Counted from the stretch's first letter, positions 7,716 to 13,054 are shown. The stretch: DNA of 13,054 nucleotides from JACPLA01 sp035291905 (GCA_035291905.1 DATDRF010000246.1:1-13054); one strand, 5' to 3'. Program-made: numbers and translations. The notes: generated by a model not told the origin, from the letters alone.

Positions 7716-8053
7716 CGCAGATTTCGCGGATTTGCGCGGATTACACAGATTCGTACATTCAAGTGATGGCGGACTTCAAGAGTCTTCTTCTGAATGTGAT
7801 GTCAACGGCTCCTTGATTCTGCAGATTCATGGACTCAATCCAAGATTAGAATCCGCGAAATCCGCGTCAATTCACCTTTGCATGGAATCAATAAATGCGC
7901 TGCCAGCCCTGTGAAAAAGCAACCCCATCAGTTAGATTGCACGAATTGTGAAATATCTGCCTGCTAGACGCAGCCAACCCTGTGAAAAGATACCCCATCA
8001 CTTAGATTGCGCGAATCTGTGAAATCCGCGTCAATCAGTGTAATCCGCATGAA
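7716..8053 (+). repeat. 338-bp gene-free block of degenerate inverted and direct repeats
   Basis: No credible gene lies here. The block begins at the base after the pepF stop with tandem GATT units (CGCAGATTT, CGCGGATTT, GCGCGGATTAC, ACAGATTC; 7716-7752). The outer half of this arm (7716-7732) is the reverse complement of 7850-7866 in 16 of 17 positions, and the inner half (7735-7752) is the reverse complement of 8013-8030 in 17 of 18. A further short inverted pair is ACATTCA at 7755-7761 and TGAATGT at 7791-7797. The right end (8013-8053) reaches the ATG of mocA. The pattern resembles dispersed GATT-type palindromic repeats of environmental bacteria, here apparently inserted more than once or decayed. 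Confidence 0.7.
7898..8025 (+). repeat. Two direct copies of a ~57-bp sequence, 71 bp apart
   Basis: Copies at 7898-7954 and 7969-8025 share the order CCCTGTGAAAA, ACCCCATCA, TTAGATTGC, CGAAT and TGTGAAAT, with about 48 of 57 positions equal by eye and single-base indels. Fourteen bases separate them. The second copy runs into the inverted arm at 8013-8030, so the direct repeat and the palindromic arms overlap. It looks like a partial tandem duplication within the repeat block. Confidence 0.7.
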
Positions 8054-8635
8054 ATGAAATCCGGCTCAATATCAGTCATCCTTCTTGCTGCAGGGGGCTC
8101 GTCACGCTTCGGCCGACCAAAGCAGCTCCTGAAGATCGGGACCACGAGCCTCATTCGGAAGCTTGCCGACGAAGCCCTCGCGTGCCGGGCGAACGAGGTG
8201 ATCGTCGTCGTCGGAGCGGAGGCCGATAAAATACGAAAGGAACTTGAAGGCCTCGATCTCAGGATTGTTGAAAACAAGAATTGGGAAACAGGACTCAGTT
8301 CATCCATCAAAGTTGGAGTCAAGGCAGCAGGCCATTGCGACGGTGCCCTCCTCATGCTCTGCGACCAGCCTTACACCGGACGATATCTCCTGAATGAGAT
8401 CATAGACCGCTTTCAGTCAACGGAAGCTCCCGCGGTCGCATCGGAATATGGTCAAACCGTTGGTGTCCCTGCCCTCATATCGAAATCTCTCTTTCCCGAA
8501 CTCCTGAAACTAAGGGGAGACTCCGGTGCAAAATCAATCCTGCTCAATCAAAAGGAGAAGTTGGAAAGGGTCTCCTTTCCGAAAGGGGCTGTCGACATCG
8601 ACACTTCCGGCGATCTTGAAGCTCTTCCGCGGTAA
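8054..8635 (+). CDS. mocA: MocA-like molybdenum cofactor nucleotidyltransferase
   Basis: MocA attaches CMP from CTP to molybdopterin, making the dinucleotide cofactor used by many xanthine dehydrogenase-family enzymes. The 193-residue length is normal. Residues 8-25 carry the nucleotide-binding signature VILLAAGGSSRFGRPKQL, residues 100-106 LMLCDQP (metal-binding Asp104), residues 137-163 a GVPALISKS...GDSGAKSIL segment, and 181-189 DIDTSGDLE. This is the MocA/MobA-like NTP-transferase family; sequence alone does not prove CTP over GTP, but the XdhC and IorB-type neighbours favour cytidylyl transfer. The ATG at 8054 immediately follows the repeat block, so its promoter and translation start must lie within repeat-derived DNA; no Shine-Dalgarno match is visible. 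It is separated from xdhC by pepF, which is an unusual layout for these partners. Confidence 0.88.
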   Translation: MKSGSISVILLAAGGSSRFGRPKQLLKIGTTSLIRKLADEALACRANEVIVVVGAEADKIRKELEGLDLRIVENKNWETGLSSSIKVGVKAAGHCDGALLMLCDQPYTGRYLLNEIIDRFQSTEAPAVASEYGQTVGVPALISKSLFPELLKLRGDSGAKSILLNQKEKLERVSFPKGAVDIDTSGDLEALPR

Positions 8636-8676
8636 AGAGCCAAAAAACCTGTTTCCTTCTCCGTCCGCCGATTTCC

Positions 8677-8700
8677 TGCGTTATTTCGCCGAAATGCGCA
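8677..8700. promoter_or_regulatory. 24-bp dyad, candidate operator upstream of the LiaF-like pair
   Basis: A perfect 13-base palindrome, ATTTCG-C-CGAAAT (8683-8695), is framed by TGCG (8677-8680) and CGCA (8697-8700). It lies 54 bases before the ATG of the membrane-protein pair, between mocA and that pair. The symmetry suggests a dimeric regulator site; a weak terminator for mocA is the alternative, though no T-run follows. No promoter boxes could be assigned with confidence. Confidence 0.35.
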
Positions 8701-8739
8701 TTCCTTTTCCCGCCTTTCTCCGTAAGCTGAATCAGAAAA

Positions 8740-8754
8740 AGAAAGGGTCTTTCT
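8740..8754 (+). promoter_or_regulatory. Ribosome binding site inside a small hairpin
   Basis: AGAAAG (8740-8745) pairs with CTTTCT (8749-8754) around a GGT loop, directly against the ATG at 8755. The only Shine-Dalgarno-like sequence, AAAGGG (8742-8747), sits in the stem and loop with seven bases to the start. The six-pair AT-rich stem is weak, so any translational control is speculative. Confidence 0.3.
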
Positions 8755-9123
8755 ATGACAACCTCTCGTGCCCAATACACTTCACAACTCGTCTGGGGAG
8801 GCATTCTTTTGATTTTCGGCACGGCCCTCCTTTTAAACAATCTTGAACTCCTGGATATCGGCCCGATCTCGCGTTACTGGCCGCTTCTTATCGTAGCGTT
8901 GGGAGTCGGCAAGATCATCATGGCTGAGTCCCCCGGGGAGTGGGGCGGAGGCATTTGGCTGATCTTCATCGGCGCATGGCTCTATATTTCCATTTTCAGA
9001 GTTTTTGGATTCGGCTTCCATGACTCCTGGCCCATTCTCCTCGTTGGCATTGGCGTCAGTATGGTCGTAAAATCGCTCTATCGGCACTCTCTCGCCGGCA
9101 GCAAGGAGGCTTCACATGAATAA
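8755..9123 (+). CDS. Four-helix membrane protein, DUF5668/LiaF transmembrane-domain type
   Basis: The 122-residue protein is almost entirely membrane embedded, with helices at about residues 11-30, 41-56, 64-82 and 91-106 and a short charged tail. It matches the transmembrane domain found at the N-terminus of LiaF-like proteins and as stand-alone DUF5668 proteins (pattern WGGILLIFG...LL...L, then YWPLLIVALGVGKI). The WP pair recurs at residues 42-43 and 92-93, exactly 50 apart, showing an internal duplication. LiaF of Bacillus is the membrane inhibitor of the LiaS kinase in cell-envelope stress sensing; that this stand-alone copy plays a related part is inferred only from its neighbours, an overlapping full LiaF-like gene and a sensor kinase/regulator pair downstream. 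It ends with an ATGAATAA overlap with the next gene. Confidence 0.85.
   Translation: MTTSRAQYTSQLVWGGILLIFGTALLLNNLELLDIGPISRYWPLLIVALGVGKIIMAESPGEWGGGIWLIFIGAWLYISIFRVFGFGFHDSWPILLVGIGVSMVVKSLYRHSLAGSKEASHE
9103..9109 (+). promoter_or_regulatory. Strong Shine-Dalgarno for the LiaF-like gene
   Basis: AAGGAGG lies six bases before the ATG at 9116, inside the 3' end of the preceding gene. It is the best ribosome binding site in the window and fixes the start at 9116, giving an eight-base overlap with the upstream gene and probable translational coupling. Confidence 0.85.
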
Positions 9124-9835
9124 TTCATTTCGTTTTTCCGCTCAATTCATCTTTGGGGTGAGCATCATCGTCCTTGGACTGCTCTTCACGCTCGATAATC
9201 TCGAGCTGATCGAAGCCCGTGAGTACCTTCGCTTCTGGCCCGCGATCTTCGTGATTGTCGGCCTGGTAAAACTGGTGCAGCCCGGACCGACCGCGGCCAA
9301 GGTTTTTGGCGCGGCACTCGTTCTCGTCGGGTCCCTGATGATCCTTGATCGGCTTGATCTCATCTATTTCAATTTCTGGCAGCTGTGGCCCGTGTTCATC
9401 ATTCTCTTGGGCTACAACGTCTTAAGGGGCGCTTGGAGTCGTCAGAAGGCTATGGGAGACAGCACCGGCTTCCTTGCCGGCAAGTCCCTCTCTGATTCGA
9501 ATTCATACATCAAGGGAACGGCTTTGATGGGAGGTGTCGTGCGGTCAAGCGACTCGCAGGATTTCCGCGGCGGTGAGCTGACTGCGGTGATGGGAGGATG
9601 CGAAATCGACCTGCGGCGCGCATCAATCAAGGAAGGAACCGAAGCGCGGCTCGAGATTTTCACCTTCTGGGGAGGTGTGGAGCTGAAGGTCCCTGAAGAT
9701 TGGGCGGTCGTTGTCCAGGTCACTCCCATCATGGGTGGGGTCGAAGATAAATCCGTTCCTCCGAAAGGCGGAGCCTCCAAAAAGCTCATCCTGACAGGTC
9801 AATGCATCATGGGCGGCGCCGAGGTGAGAAACTAA
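9116..9835 (+). CDS. LiaF-like membrane protein with C-terminal GG-repeat domain
   Basis: The 239-residue protein has two parts. Residues 1-105 form four membrane helices homologous to the preceding protein (FIFGVSIIVLGLLFTLDNLEL compares with its LVWGGILLIFGTALLLNNLEL), with WP at 41-42 and 91-92, again 50 apart. Residues about 128-239 form a LiaF C-terminal-like (DUF2154-type) domain with five GG turns: ALMGGVV (137-142), AVMGGCEI (157-163), TFWGGVEL (183-190), PIMGGVED (204-211) and CIMGGAEV (230-237), consistent with a repeated beta-strand coil. In Bacillus LiaF restrains the LiaS kinase; here the expected partner would be the LytS-type kinase at 9967, which is a different kinase family, so the analogy is inference. 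The domain probably senses an envelope or cytosolic partner. The stop overlaps a further possible ATG (TAATG). Confidence 0.88.
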   Translation: MNNSFRFSAQFIFGVSIIVLGLLFTLDNLELIEAREYLRFWPAIFVIVGLVKLVQPGPTAAKVFGAALVLVGSLMILDRLDLIYFNFWQLWPVFIILLGYNVLRGAWSRQKAMGDSTGFLAGKSLSDSNSYIKGTALMGGVVRSSDSQDFRGGELTAVMGGCEIDLRRASIKEGTEARLEIFTFWGGVELKVPEDWAVVVQVTPIMGGVEDKSVPPKGGASKKLILTGQCIMGGAEVRN

Positions 9836-9963
9836 TGTCGGCAAATTATTTCACGCGCCGGCATATGCGTCGACGCCAATACTCAAGTGAGTTGATGGGA
9901 TTGGCCCGACCTTCAGGTCGGGGAAACAGGGCCACACACTGGAGGGGCTTTAGCCCCCAATAA
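9835..9963 (+). CDS. Possible 42-residue basic small protein spanning a REP element
   Basis: An ATG at 9835 overlaps the stop of the LiaF-like gene as TAATG, and GAGGTG (9821-9826) sits eight bases before it. The frame stays open for 42 codons to TAA at 9961-9963, three bases before the GTG start of the kinase gene. The N-terminal half is Arg-rich (MSANYFTRRHMRRRQ). The C-terminal half (GLARPSGRGNRATHWRGF) is a translation of the REP-like palindromes at 9905-9957. I recognise no family. It may be a real small protein, a translated linker that delivers ribosomes to the kinase gene, or a chance frame. Its start signal and the exact junctions at both ends are the argument for it; repeat-derived coding content is the argument against. 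Confidence 0.35.
   Translation: MSANYFTRRHMRRRQYSSELMGLARPSGRGNRATHWRGFSPQ
9905..9957. repeat. REP-like element with two short perfect palindromes
   Basis: CCCGACCT (9905-9912) is the reverse complement of AGGTCGGG (9915-9922) with a TC loop. GGGGCT (9944-9949) is the reverse complement of AGCCCC (9952-9957) with a TT loop. The pair, about 21 bases apart, matches a layout I associate with intergenic REP/BIME elements mobilised by REP-associated tyrosine transposases in many bacteria. No such transposase gene lies in the window. The hairpins occupy the space between the LiaF-like and kinase genes and could slow or end transcription; no T-run follows. Confidence 0.7.
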
Positions 9964-9966
9964 ACC

Positions 9967-11061
9967 GTGCATCCGATCCTCTCCGAAAAAAGAATCTTCG
10001 GGCTCTATCTCGTCGTCTGGCTGATCTTAGGAGGCCTGCTGGCTCTCCTGCTTCAGTCGGCCGCAGGCGTATCCCCGGCCGACGCGTTTGTGCTGGCAAT
10101 TCCCATGGCCCTGGTCTATGGGTTCATGTGCCTTGCGTCGTACTATCTCTGCCGTGCTTTCCCCTTTCAACGTTACGACGTTGTCAGAATCCTCATTGTT
10201 CATGCCATTTCCTCTGCACTGACCAGCTCTCTCTGGGTCTCTATCGGACGGAGCTGGGCATCGCTTGTTTCTGAAATCAGCATCTTCCAGAATGTTGAAC
10301 CGCGGTATTCCTCGGAAGTGCCTCTTCTCCTCACCGTGGGAATCAGCACGTTCCTCCTTTCGGTGGCTGTCAATTATTCGTTGATCGCTTTTCGGGACTC
10401 GCGTGAAGCAGAGCGACAGGCAATGCAGCTCCAGATTCATGCGCAAGAGGCCGAGCTCCGTGCTCTTCGCGCTCAAATCAATCCGCACTTCCTTTTCAAC
10501 AGCCTGAATTCCATCAGCGCCCTGACAACCGCTGACCCCTCGGGCGCCAGAACTATGACCCTTCGGCTAGCCGACTTCCTCCGGAAGAGCCTCTCTTTTG
10601 GAAACAAGGATTTCGTCGCCGTTCGGGACGAAGTCGACCTCGCAACGAGTTTTCTTGAAATCGAAAAGGTCCGGTTCGGACCGAGACTCCGGGTCCAGGT
10701 GAGAATTGACGAAGAGGCAAAGAACGTGCTCGTCCCTCCGCTTCTCCTGCAACCGCTTGTTGAGAATGCAGTTGGCCACGGGATTGCTCATCTTGTCGAG
10801 GGAGGAGAAATTTCCATCGCGGCAGCGCGCAGCGGAAGCCGACTCCGGCTTTCCGTCGAAAACCCCTGCGATCCCGACGGGCCAAGATACCGCGGGCATG
10901 GGATTGGAATCGAGAATGTCCGCAGCCGGCTGAAGACCCTTTTCGGCCCGGAAGCGCGGCTTGAGACGAGCAACTCACCAGACCGTTTTCGGGCTGAGAT
11001 CGAACTTCCAGCCGAAGACCCTTTGCCGGCAACTCATGTCCGGCAGAGGATGCAAGTTTAG
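9967..11061 (+). CDS. Sensor histidine kinase, LytS/YehU (His_kinase PF06580) type
   Basis: The 364-residue membrane kinase has four predicted helices (about residues 10-30, 38-62, 71-97 and 116-142), a short charged coiled segment (143-170), and then the kinase core. The phosphoacceptor is His174 in AQINPHFLFNSLNS, the hallmark of this family. Asn267 in LLLQPLVENAVGHG forms the N box, and GHGIGIENVRSRL (310-322) is the glycine-rich ATP-lid region. There is no separate PAS, GAF or large periplasmic sensor domain, so sensing is likely in the membrane or through partners such as the LiaF-like pair upstream. The start is a GTG at 9967; GGAGG lies about 21 bases upstream, too far, and is partly buried in a hairpin, so translation may rely on coupling to the 42-codon frame ending at 9963. 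The response regulator follows 30 bases downstream. Confidence 0.92.
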   Translation: MHPILSEKRIFGLYLVVWLILGGLLALLLQSAAGVSPADAFVLAIPMALVYGFMCLASYYLCRAFPFQRYDVVRILIVHAISSALTSSLWVSIGRSWASLVSEISIFQNVEPRYSSEVPLLLTVGISTFLLSVAVNYSLIAFRDSREAERQAMQLQIHAQEAELRALRAQINPHFLFNSLNSISALTTADPSGARTMTLRLADFLRKSLSFGNKDFVAVRDEVDLATSFLEIEKVRFGPRLRVQVRIDEEAKNVLVPPLLLQPLVENAVGHGIAHLVEGGEISIAAARSGSRLRLSVENPCDPDGPRYRGHGIGIENVRSRLKTLFGPEARLETSNSPDRFRAEIELPAEDPLPATHVRQRMQV

Positions 11062-11091
11062 CAAAGTTCCCTTACTTTGCCCCCAAGTCAC

Positions 11092-11841
11092 ATGTCTGCG
11101 ATTCCCCCAAAGATCACAGCGATCATCGTCGACGATGAAGAGCTCGCACGGACGGTCGTTCGCGAACACCTCGATTCGCATCCGGAGATCGAAATCACCG
11201 CTGAGAGCGCAAACGGCTTCGATGCGGTGAAGCAAATCTCCGAGCTGAAACCGGACCTTCTCTTTCTCGATATTCAAATGCCCAAGCTGAACGGTTTCGA
11301 AGTCCTCGAACTCGTTGAGCACACTCCGGCGGTCATCTTTGTTACGGCGTACGACCAGTATGCCCTGAAGGCATTCGATGTCCACGCGGTGGACTACCTC
11401 CTGAAACCCTTTACCCGTGAGCGCTTTGAAGAGGCCCTTAAACGCGCTCTTTCCCGCGTCGGTAGTACTGATTCGCCTGTGCAGGATCTCGTCAAGGAGG
11501 TTCGTCATCAGCAGCAGCCGCTCGAGAGAATTCTCATCAAAGAGGGGGCTTCGGTCCGTGTGCTGCCAGCCGACACCGTAGACTACGTCGAAGCGGAGGA
11601 TGACTATATCGCATTTCATGTCTCCGGAAAGAAGCATCTGAAGCACCAGGCCCTCTCGGACCTTGAGCAACAGCTCGATCCGAACCGCTTTGTCCGCATC
11701 CATCGGTCGTACATCCTGAACATTGACCGGATTTCAAAGCTCGAACCGTATTCGAAGGACAATCGGATGGCCGTACTCAAAGACGGCACTCAGCTCCCCG
11801 TGAGCCGTACTGGGTACGACAAGCTAAAAGGCCTCCTCTGA
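11092..11841 (+). CDS. LytTR-family response regulator
   Basis: The 249-residue regulator is the evident partner of the kinase just upstream. The receiver domain (residues 8-122) has the acidic pair Asp14-Asp15 (IIVDDEE), phosphoacceptor Asp60 (LLFLDIQMPKLNGFE), Thr85 (VTAYD) and Lys105 (YLLKPF). A linker (about 123-145) leads to the LytTR DNA-binding domain (146-249) with ILIKEGASVRVLPADTVDYV, DDYIAFH, FVRIHRSYILN and the closing LPVSRTGYDKLKGLL. All key residues are intact, so it should bind DNA as a phosphorylation-dependent activator. The start at ATG 11092 places the receiver close to the N-terminus; an in-frame TTG at 11077 would add MPPSH and has no better ribosome binding site. Likely targets are its own region or the LiaF-like pair, but I could not find a convincing LytTR direct repeat. 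Confidence 0.93.
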   Translation: MSAIPPKITAIIVDDEELARTVVREHLDSHPEIEITAESANGFDAVKQISELKPDLLFLDIQMPKLNGFEVLELVEHTPAVIFVTAYDQYALKAFDVHAVDYLLKPFTRERFEEALKRALSRVGSTDSPVQDLVKEVRHQQQPLERILIKEGASVRVLPADTVDYVEAEDDYIAFHVSGKKHLKHQALSDLEQQLDPNRFVRIHRSYILNIDRISKLEPYSKDNRMAVLKDGTQLPVSRTGYDKLKGLL

Positions 11842-12752
11842 TCAAATCAAAGACCATACCGTACGCGGGCTGGGAACATTGTCTGCAGCTCGAAAACGGC
11901 AGCGTTGAGGTAATCGTGACCCTTGACGTCGGGCCTCGGGTCATTCGGTGCGGATTTCTCGGCGACGTCAATCATTTTGTCGAATATGGGGATCAGGTCG
12001 GGAAAAAAGGCGAATCGATCTACCACAGCTACGGCGGGCACCGCCTCTGGATCGCTCCCGAAGAGCATCCGAAAACGATCTTCCCAGACAACGCGGTCGT
12101 CAAATGGAAACAGGAAGGCGAATGGTTCCATGTTGTTCCGCCTGTGGAAACAAGCACGGGATTTCAGAAAGAGATCCATATATCGCTTGACCCCGATAAG
12201 AACAAGATTCGAGTCCTTCACCGAATCACAAATGTATCCGGAAAACCCCAAACCGCTGCTGCCTGGGCGGTGACTGTTATGACGCCGGGCGGCAGGGCTG
12301 TCGTGCCGCATGAACCGCAGCGACCTCATCCCGAATCTCTCCTCCCCGTCCGCCCCCTGGTGCTCTGGAGCTACACCGACATGAGCGACCCTCGCTGGCA
12401 CTGGGGGAGCCGATTCATTCAGCTTCGGCAGGACAGGAATGCGAGGACTCCGCAAAAGGCCGGAATGTTGAACACGCCGGGCTGGTGTACATATGAAAAC
12501 AACGGGCAGCTTTTCTTGAAGCGGTTTCCTTTCAAACAGGGGATGCAGTATCCCGATTTTGGATGTAACTGCGAAATCTTCACCAATGCCAAGATGCTCG
12601 AGGTGGAGAGCCTCAGCCCGTTGATGACCCTCTCTATCAACGACTCGATCGCACATGAAGAGGAGTGGTATCTTTTCAGGAATGTGAACCTGGGCTCAAG
12701 TCAGGACGAAATCGAATTTTCGCTCAAACCCATCATGCAGCAATCATCGTAA
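11838..12752 (+). CDS. DUF4380-like protein, probable galactose mutarotase-type fold
   Basis: The product resembles DUF4380 proteins, beta-sandwich proteins related to aldose 1-epimerase that are thought to bind sugars; no reaction is established. Visible segments are NGSVEVIVTLDVGPRVIRCG, SYGGHRLWIAPEE, MTPGGRAVVPHEP, SDPRWHWGS, NTPGWCTYENNGQLFLKRF and EVESLSPLMTLS. There is no signal peptide, so it should be cytosolic. The obvious GTG at 11916 would cut off about 26 residues (IPYAGWEHCLQLENGSVEVI) that clearly belong to the fold. The best upstream start is CTG at 11838, which overlaps the regulator stop (CTGA) and follows AAAAGG (11826-11831) at six bases, giving 304 residues. The start is therefore probable but not certain; an ATC at 11841 is another possibility. 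The gene appears translationally coupled to the LytTR regulator and is followed nine bases later by ybjQ. Confidence 0.78.
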   Translation: MIKSKTIPYAGWEHCLQLENGSVEVIVTLDVGPRVIRCGFLGDVNHFVEYGDQVGKKGESIYHSYGGHRLWIAPEEHPKTIFPDNAVVKWKQEGEWFHVVPPVETSTGFQKEIHISLDPDKNKIRVLHRITNVSGKPQTAAAWAVTVMTPGGRAVVPHEPQRPHPESLLPVRPLVLWSYTDMSDPRWHWGSRFIQLRQDRNARTPQKAGMLNTPGWCTYENNGQLFLKRFPFKQGMQYPDFGCNCEIFTNAKMLEVESLSPLMTLSINDSIAHEEEWYLFRNVNLGSSQDEIEFSLKPIMQQSS

Positions 12753-12761
12753 GGACTTCTT

Positions 12762-13054
12762 ATGCTCATCACAACGACAGCAACATTACAGGACAGGAAG
12801 ATCAGGAAATACATCGGAGTGGTAACGGGGGAAGCGATCCTCGGGGCGAATATCTTCAAGGATTTCTTCGCGGGTATTCGGGATATCGTCGGCGGGCGCT
12901 CCGCCGCATATGAAAAAGAATTGCGGAGGGCGAAGGAAATCGCCATGGAGGAAATGCAGATAGAGGCGAGGCGACTGGGAGCAAATGCGATCATTGGAGT
13001 CGATTTGGATTACGAGACCGTAGGAAAGAGCATGCTGATGGTGAGCGCGAGCGG
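12762..13054 (+). CDS. ybjQ: YbjQ/UPF0145 family protein (5' part, nearly complete)
   Basis: The frame opens at ATG 12762, six bases after AAGGA (12751-12755) that overlaps the previous stop, and runs off the window after 97 codons. The family is usually about 105-110 residues, so only a few are missing. The match to E. coli YbjQ is very strong: YIGVVTGEAILGANIFKDFF, AGIRDIVGGRSAAYEKELRR, AKEIAMEEMQIEARRLGANA, then IIGVDLDYETVGKSMLMVS. The family forms ring-like oligomers and was once called a putative heavy-metal-binding domain; its role is still unclear, with no catalytic residues assigned. It is soluble, without signal or membrane segments. It lies in the same transcript direction as the sensor pair and the DUF4380-like gene. 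Confidence 0.95.
   Translation, partial: MLITTTATLQDRKIRKYIGVVTGEAILGANIFKDFFAGIRDIVGGRSAAYEKELRRAKEIAMEEMQIEARRLGANAIIGVDLDYETVGKSMLMVSAS

Noticed and set aside
7690..7914. 74-codon frame running from the end of pepF into the repeat block
   Set aside because: It starts inside pepF and is otherwise a translation of repeat units, with no ribosome binding site or family resemblance.
7898..8025. CRISPR-like array
   Set aside because: Only two imperfect copies of about 57 bp with a 14-bp gap; repeats are too long, spacers too short, and no cas gene is present.
7716..8053. tRNA or known riboswitch in the long gene-free block
   Set aside because: No cloverleaf arms, T-loop sequence or recognisable riboswitch core; in particular no molybdenum cofactor riboswitch signature could be made out before mocA, and the visible pairing is explained by repeat arms.
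8636..8754. LytTR binding site upstream of the LiaF-like pair
   Set aside because: A few GTT-containing stretches exist, but no direct repeat with helical spacing could be shown.
10553..11032. 159-codon - strand frame opposite the kinase core
   Set aside because: Arg- and Gly-rich antisense translation of conserved kinase motifs, with no independent support.
11077..11091. TTG start for the LytTR regulator
   Set aside because: It adds only five residues outside the receiver fold and has no better ribosome binding site than the ATG at 11092.

Overview
The window carries thirteen recognisable protein genes, all on the + strand, plus one candidate 42-residue reading frame and several intergenic repeats. 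G+C looks moderate (low to mid 50s %, by eye). The gene set suggests a Gram-negative environmental bacterium, possibly of the Bacteroidota/Ignavibacteriota (FCB) group. The supporting features are a lipobox-bearing PA-domain M28 peptidase, a LytS/LytTR pair beside LiaF-like membrane proteins, generally weak ribosome binding sites, and one good TAnnTTTG promoter-like box. This taxonomic reading is inference; Acidobacteriota or another phylum cannot be excluded.

Region 1 (1-5672) starts with the 3' end of a xanthine dehydrogenase-family molybdenum subunit (isoquinoline 1-oxidoreductase beta type), closed by a 13-bp hairpin. A tight run of four genes follows: an M28 lipoprotein peptidase, a secreted protein resembling DUF6263, an exported M24B Xaa-Pro aminopeptidase, and XdhC, the cofactor-loading chaperone of xanthine dehydrogenase-type enzymes. 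Region 2 (5673-8635) holds a palindromic CACAGAG-type repeat that can act as a terminator, oligoendopeptidase F, a 338-bp gene-free block built of degenerate inverted and direct repeats, and MocA, a nucleotidyltransferase for the molybdopterin cofactor. The oxidoreductase subunit, XdhC and MocA thus form a split molybdoenzyme set with three peptidase genes interleaved.

Region 3 (8636-11841) looks like an envelope-sensing module. It contains a four-helix DUF5668/LiaF-type protein, an overlapping second copy that carries a C-terminal five-fold (M/W)GG repeat domain, a possible 42-residue basic reading frame spanning a REP-like element, a LytS/YehU-type histidine kinase and a LytTR response regulator. 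The two membrane proteins are built from four copies of one 50-residue two-helix WP unit. The small frame would translationally link the membrane pair to the kinase, whose GTG start otherwise lacks a ribosome binding site.

Region 4 (11838-13054) holds a DUF4380-like, mutarotase-fold protein, apparently begun at a non-standard CTG codon overlapping the regulator's stop, and the nearly complete start of a YbjQ/UPF0145 protein. No tRNA, rRNA, CRISPR array or complete transposon was seen.
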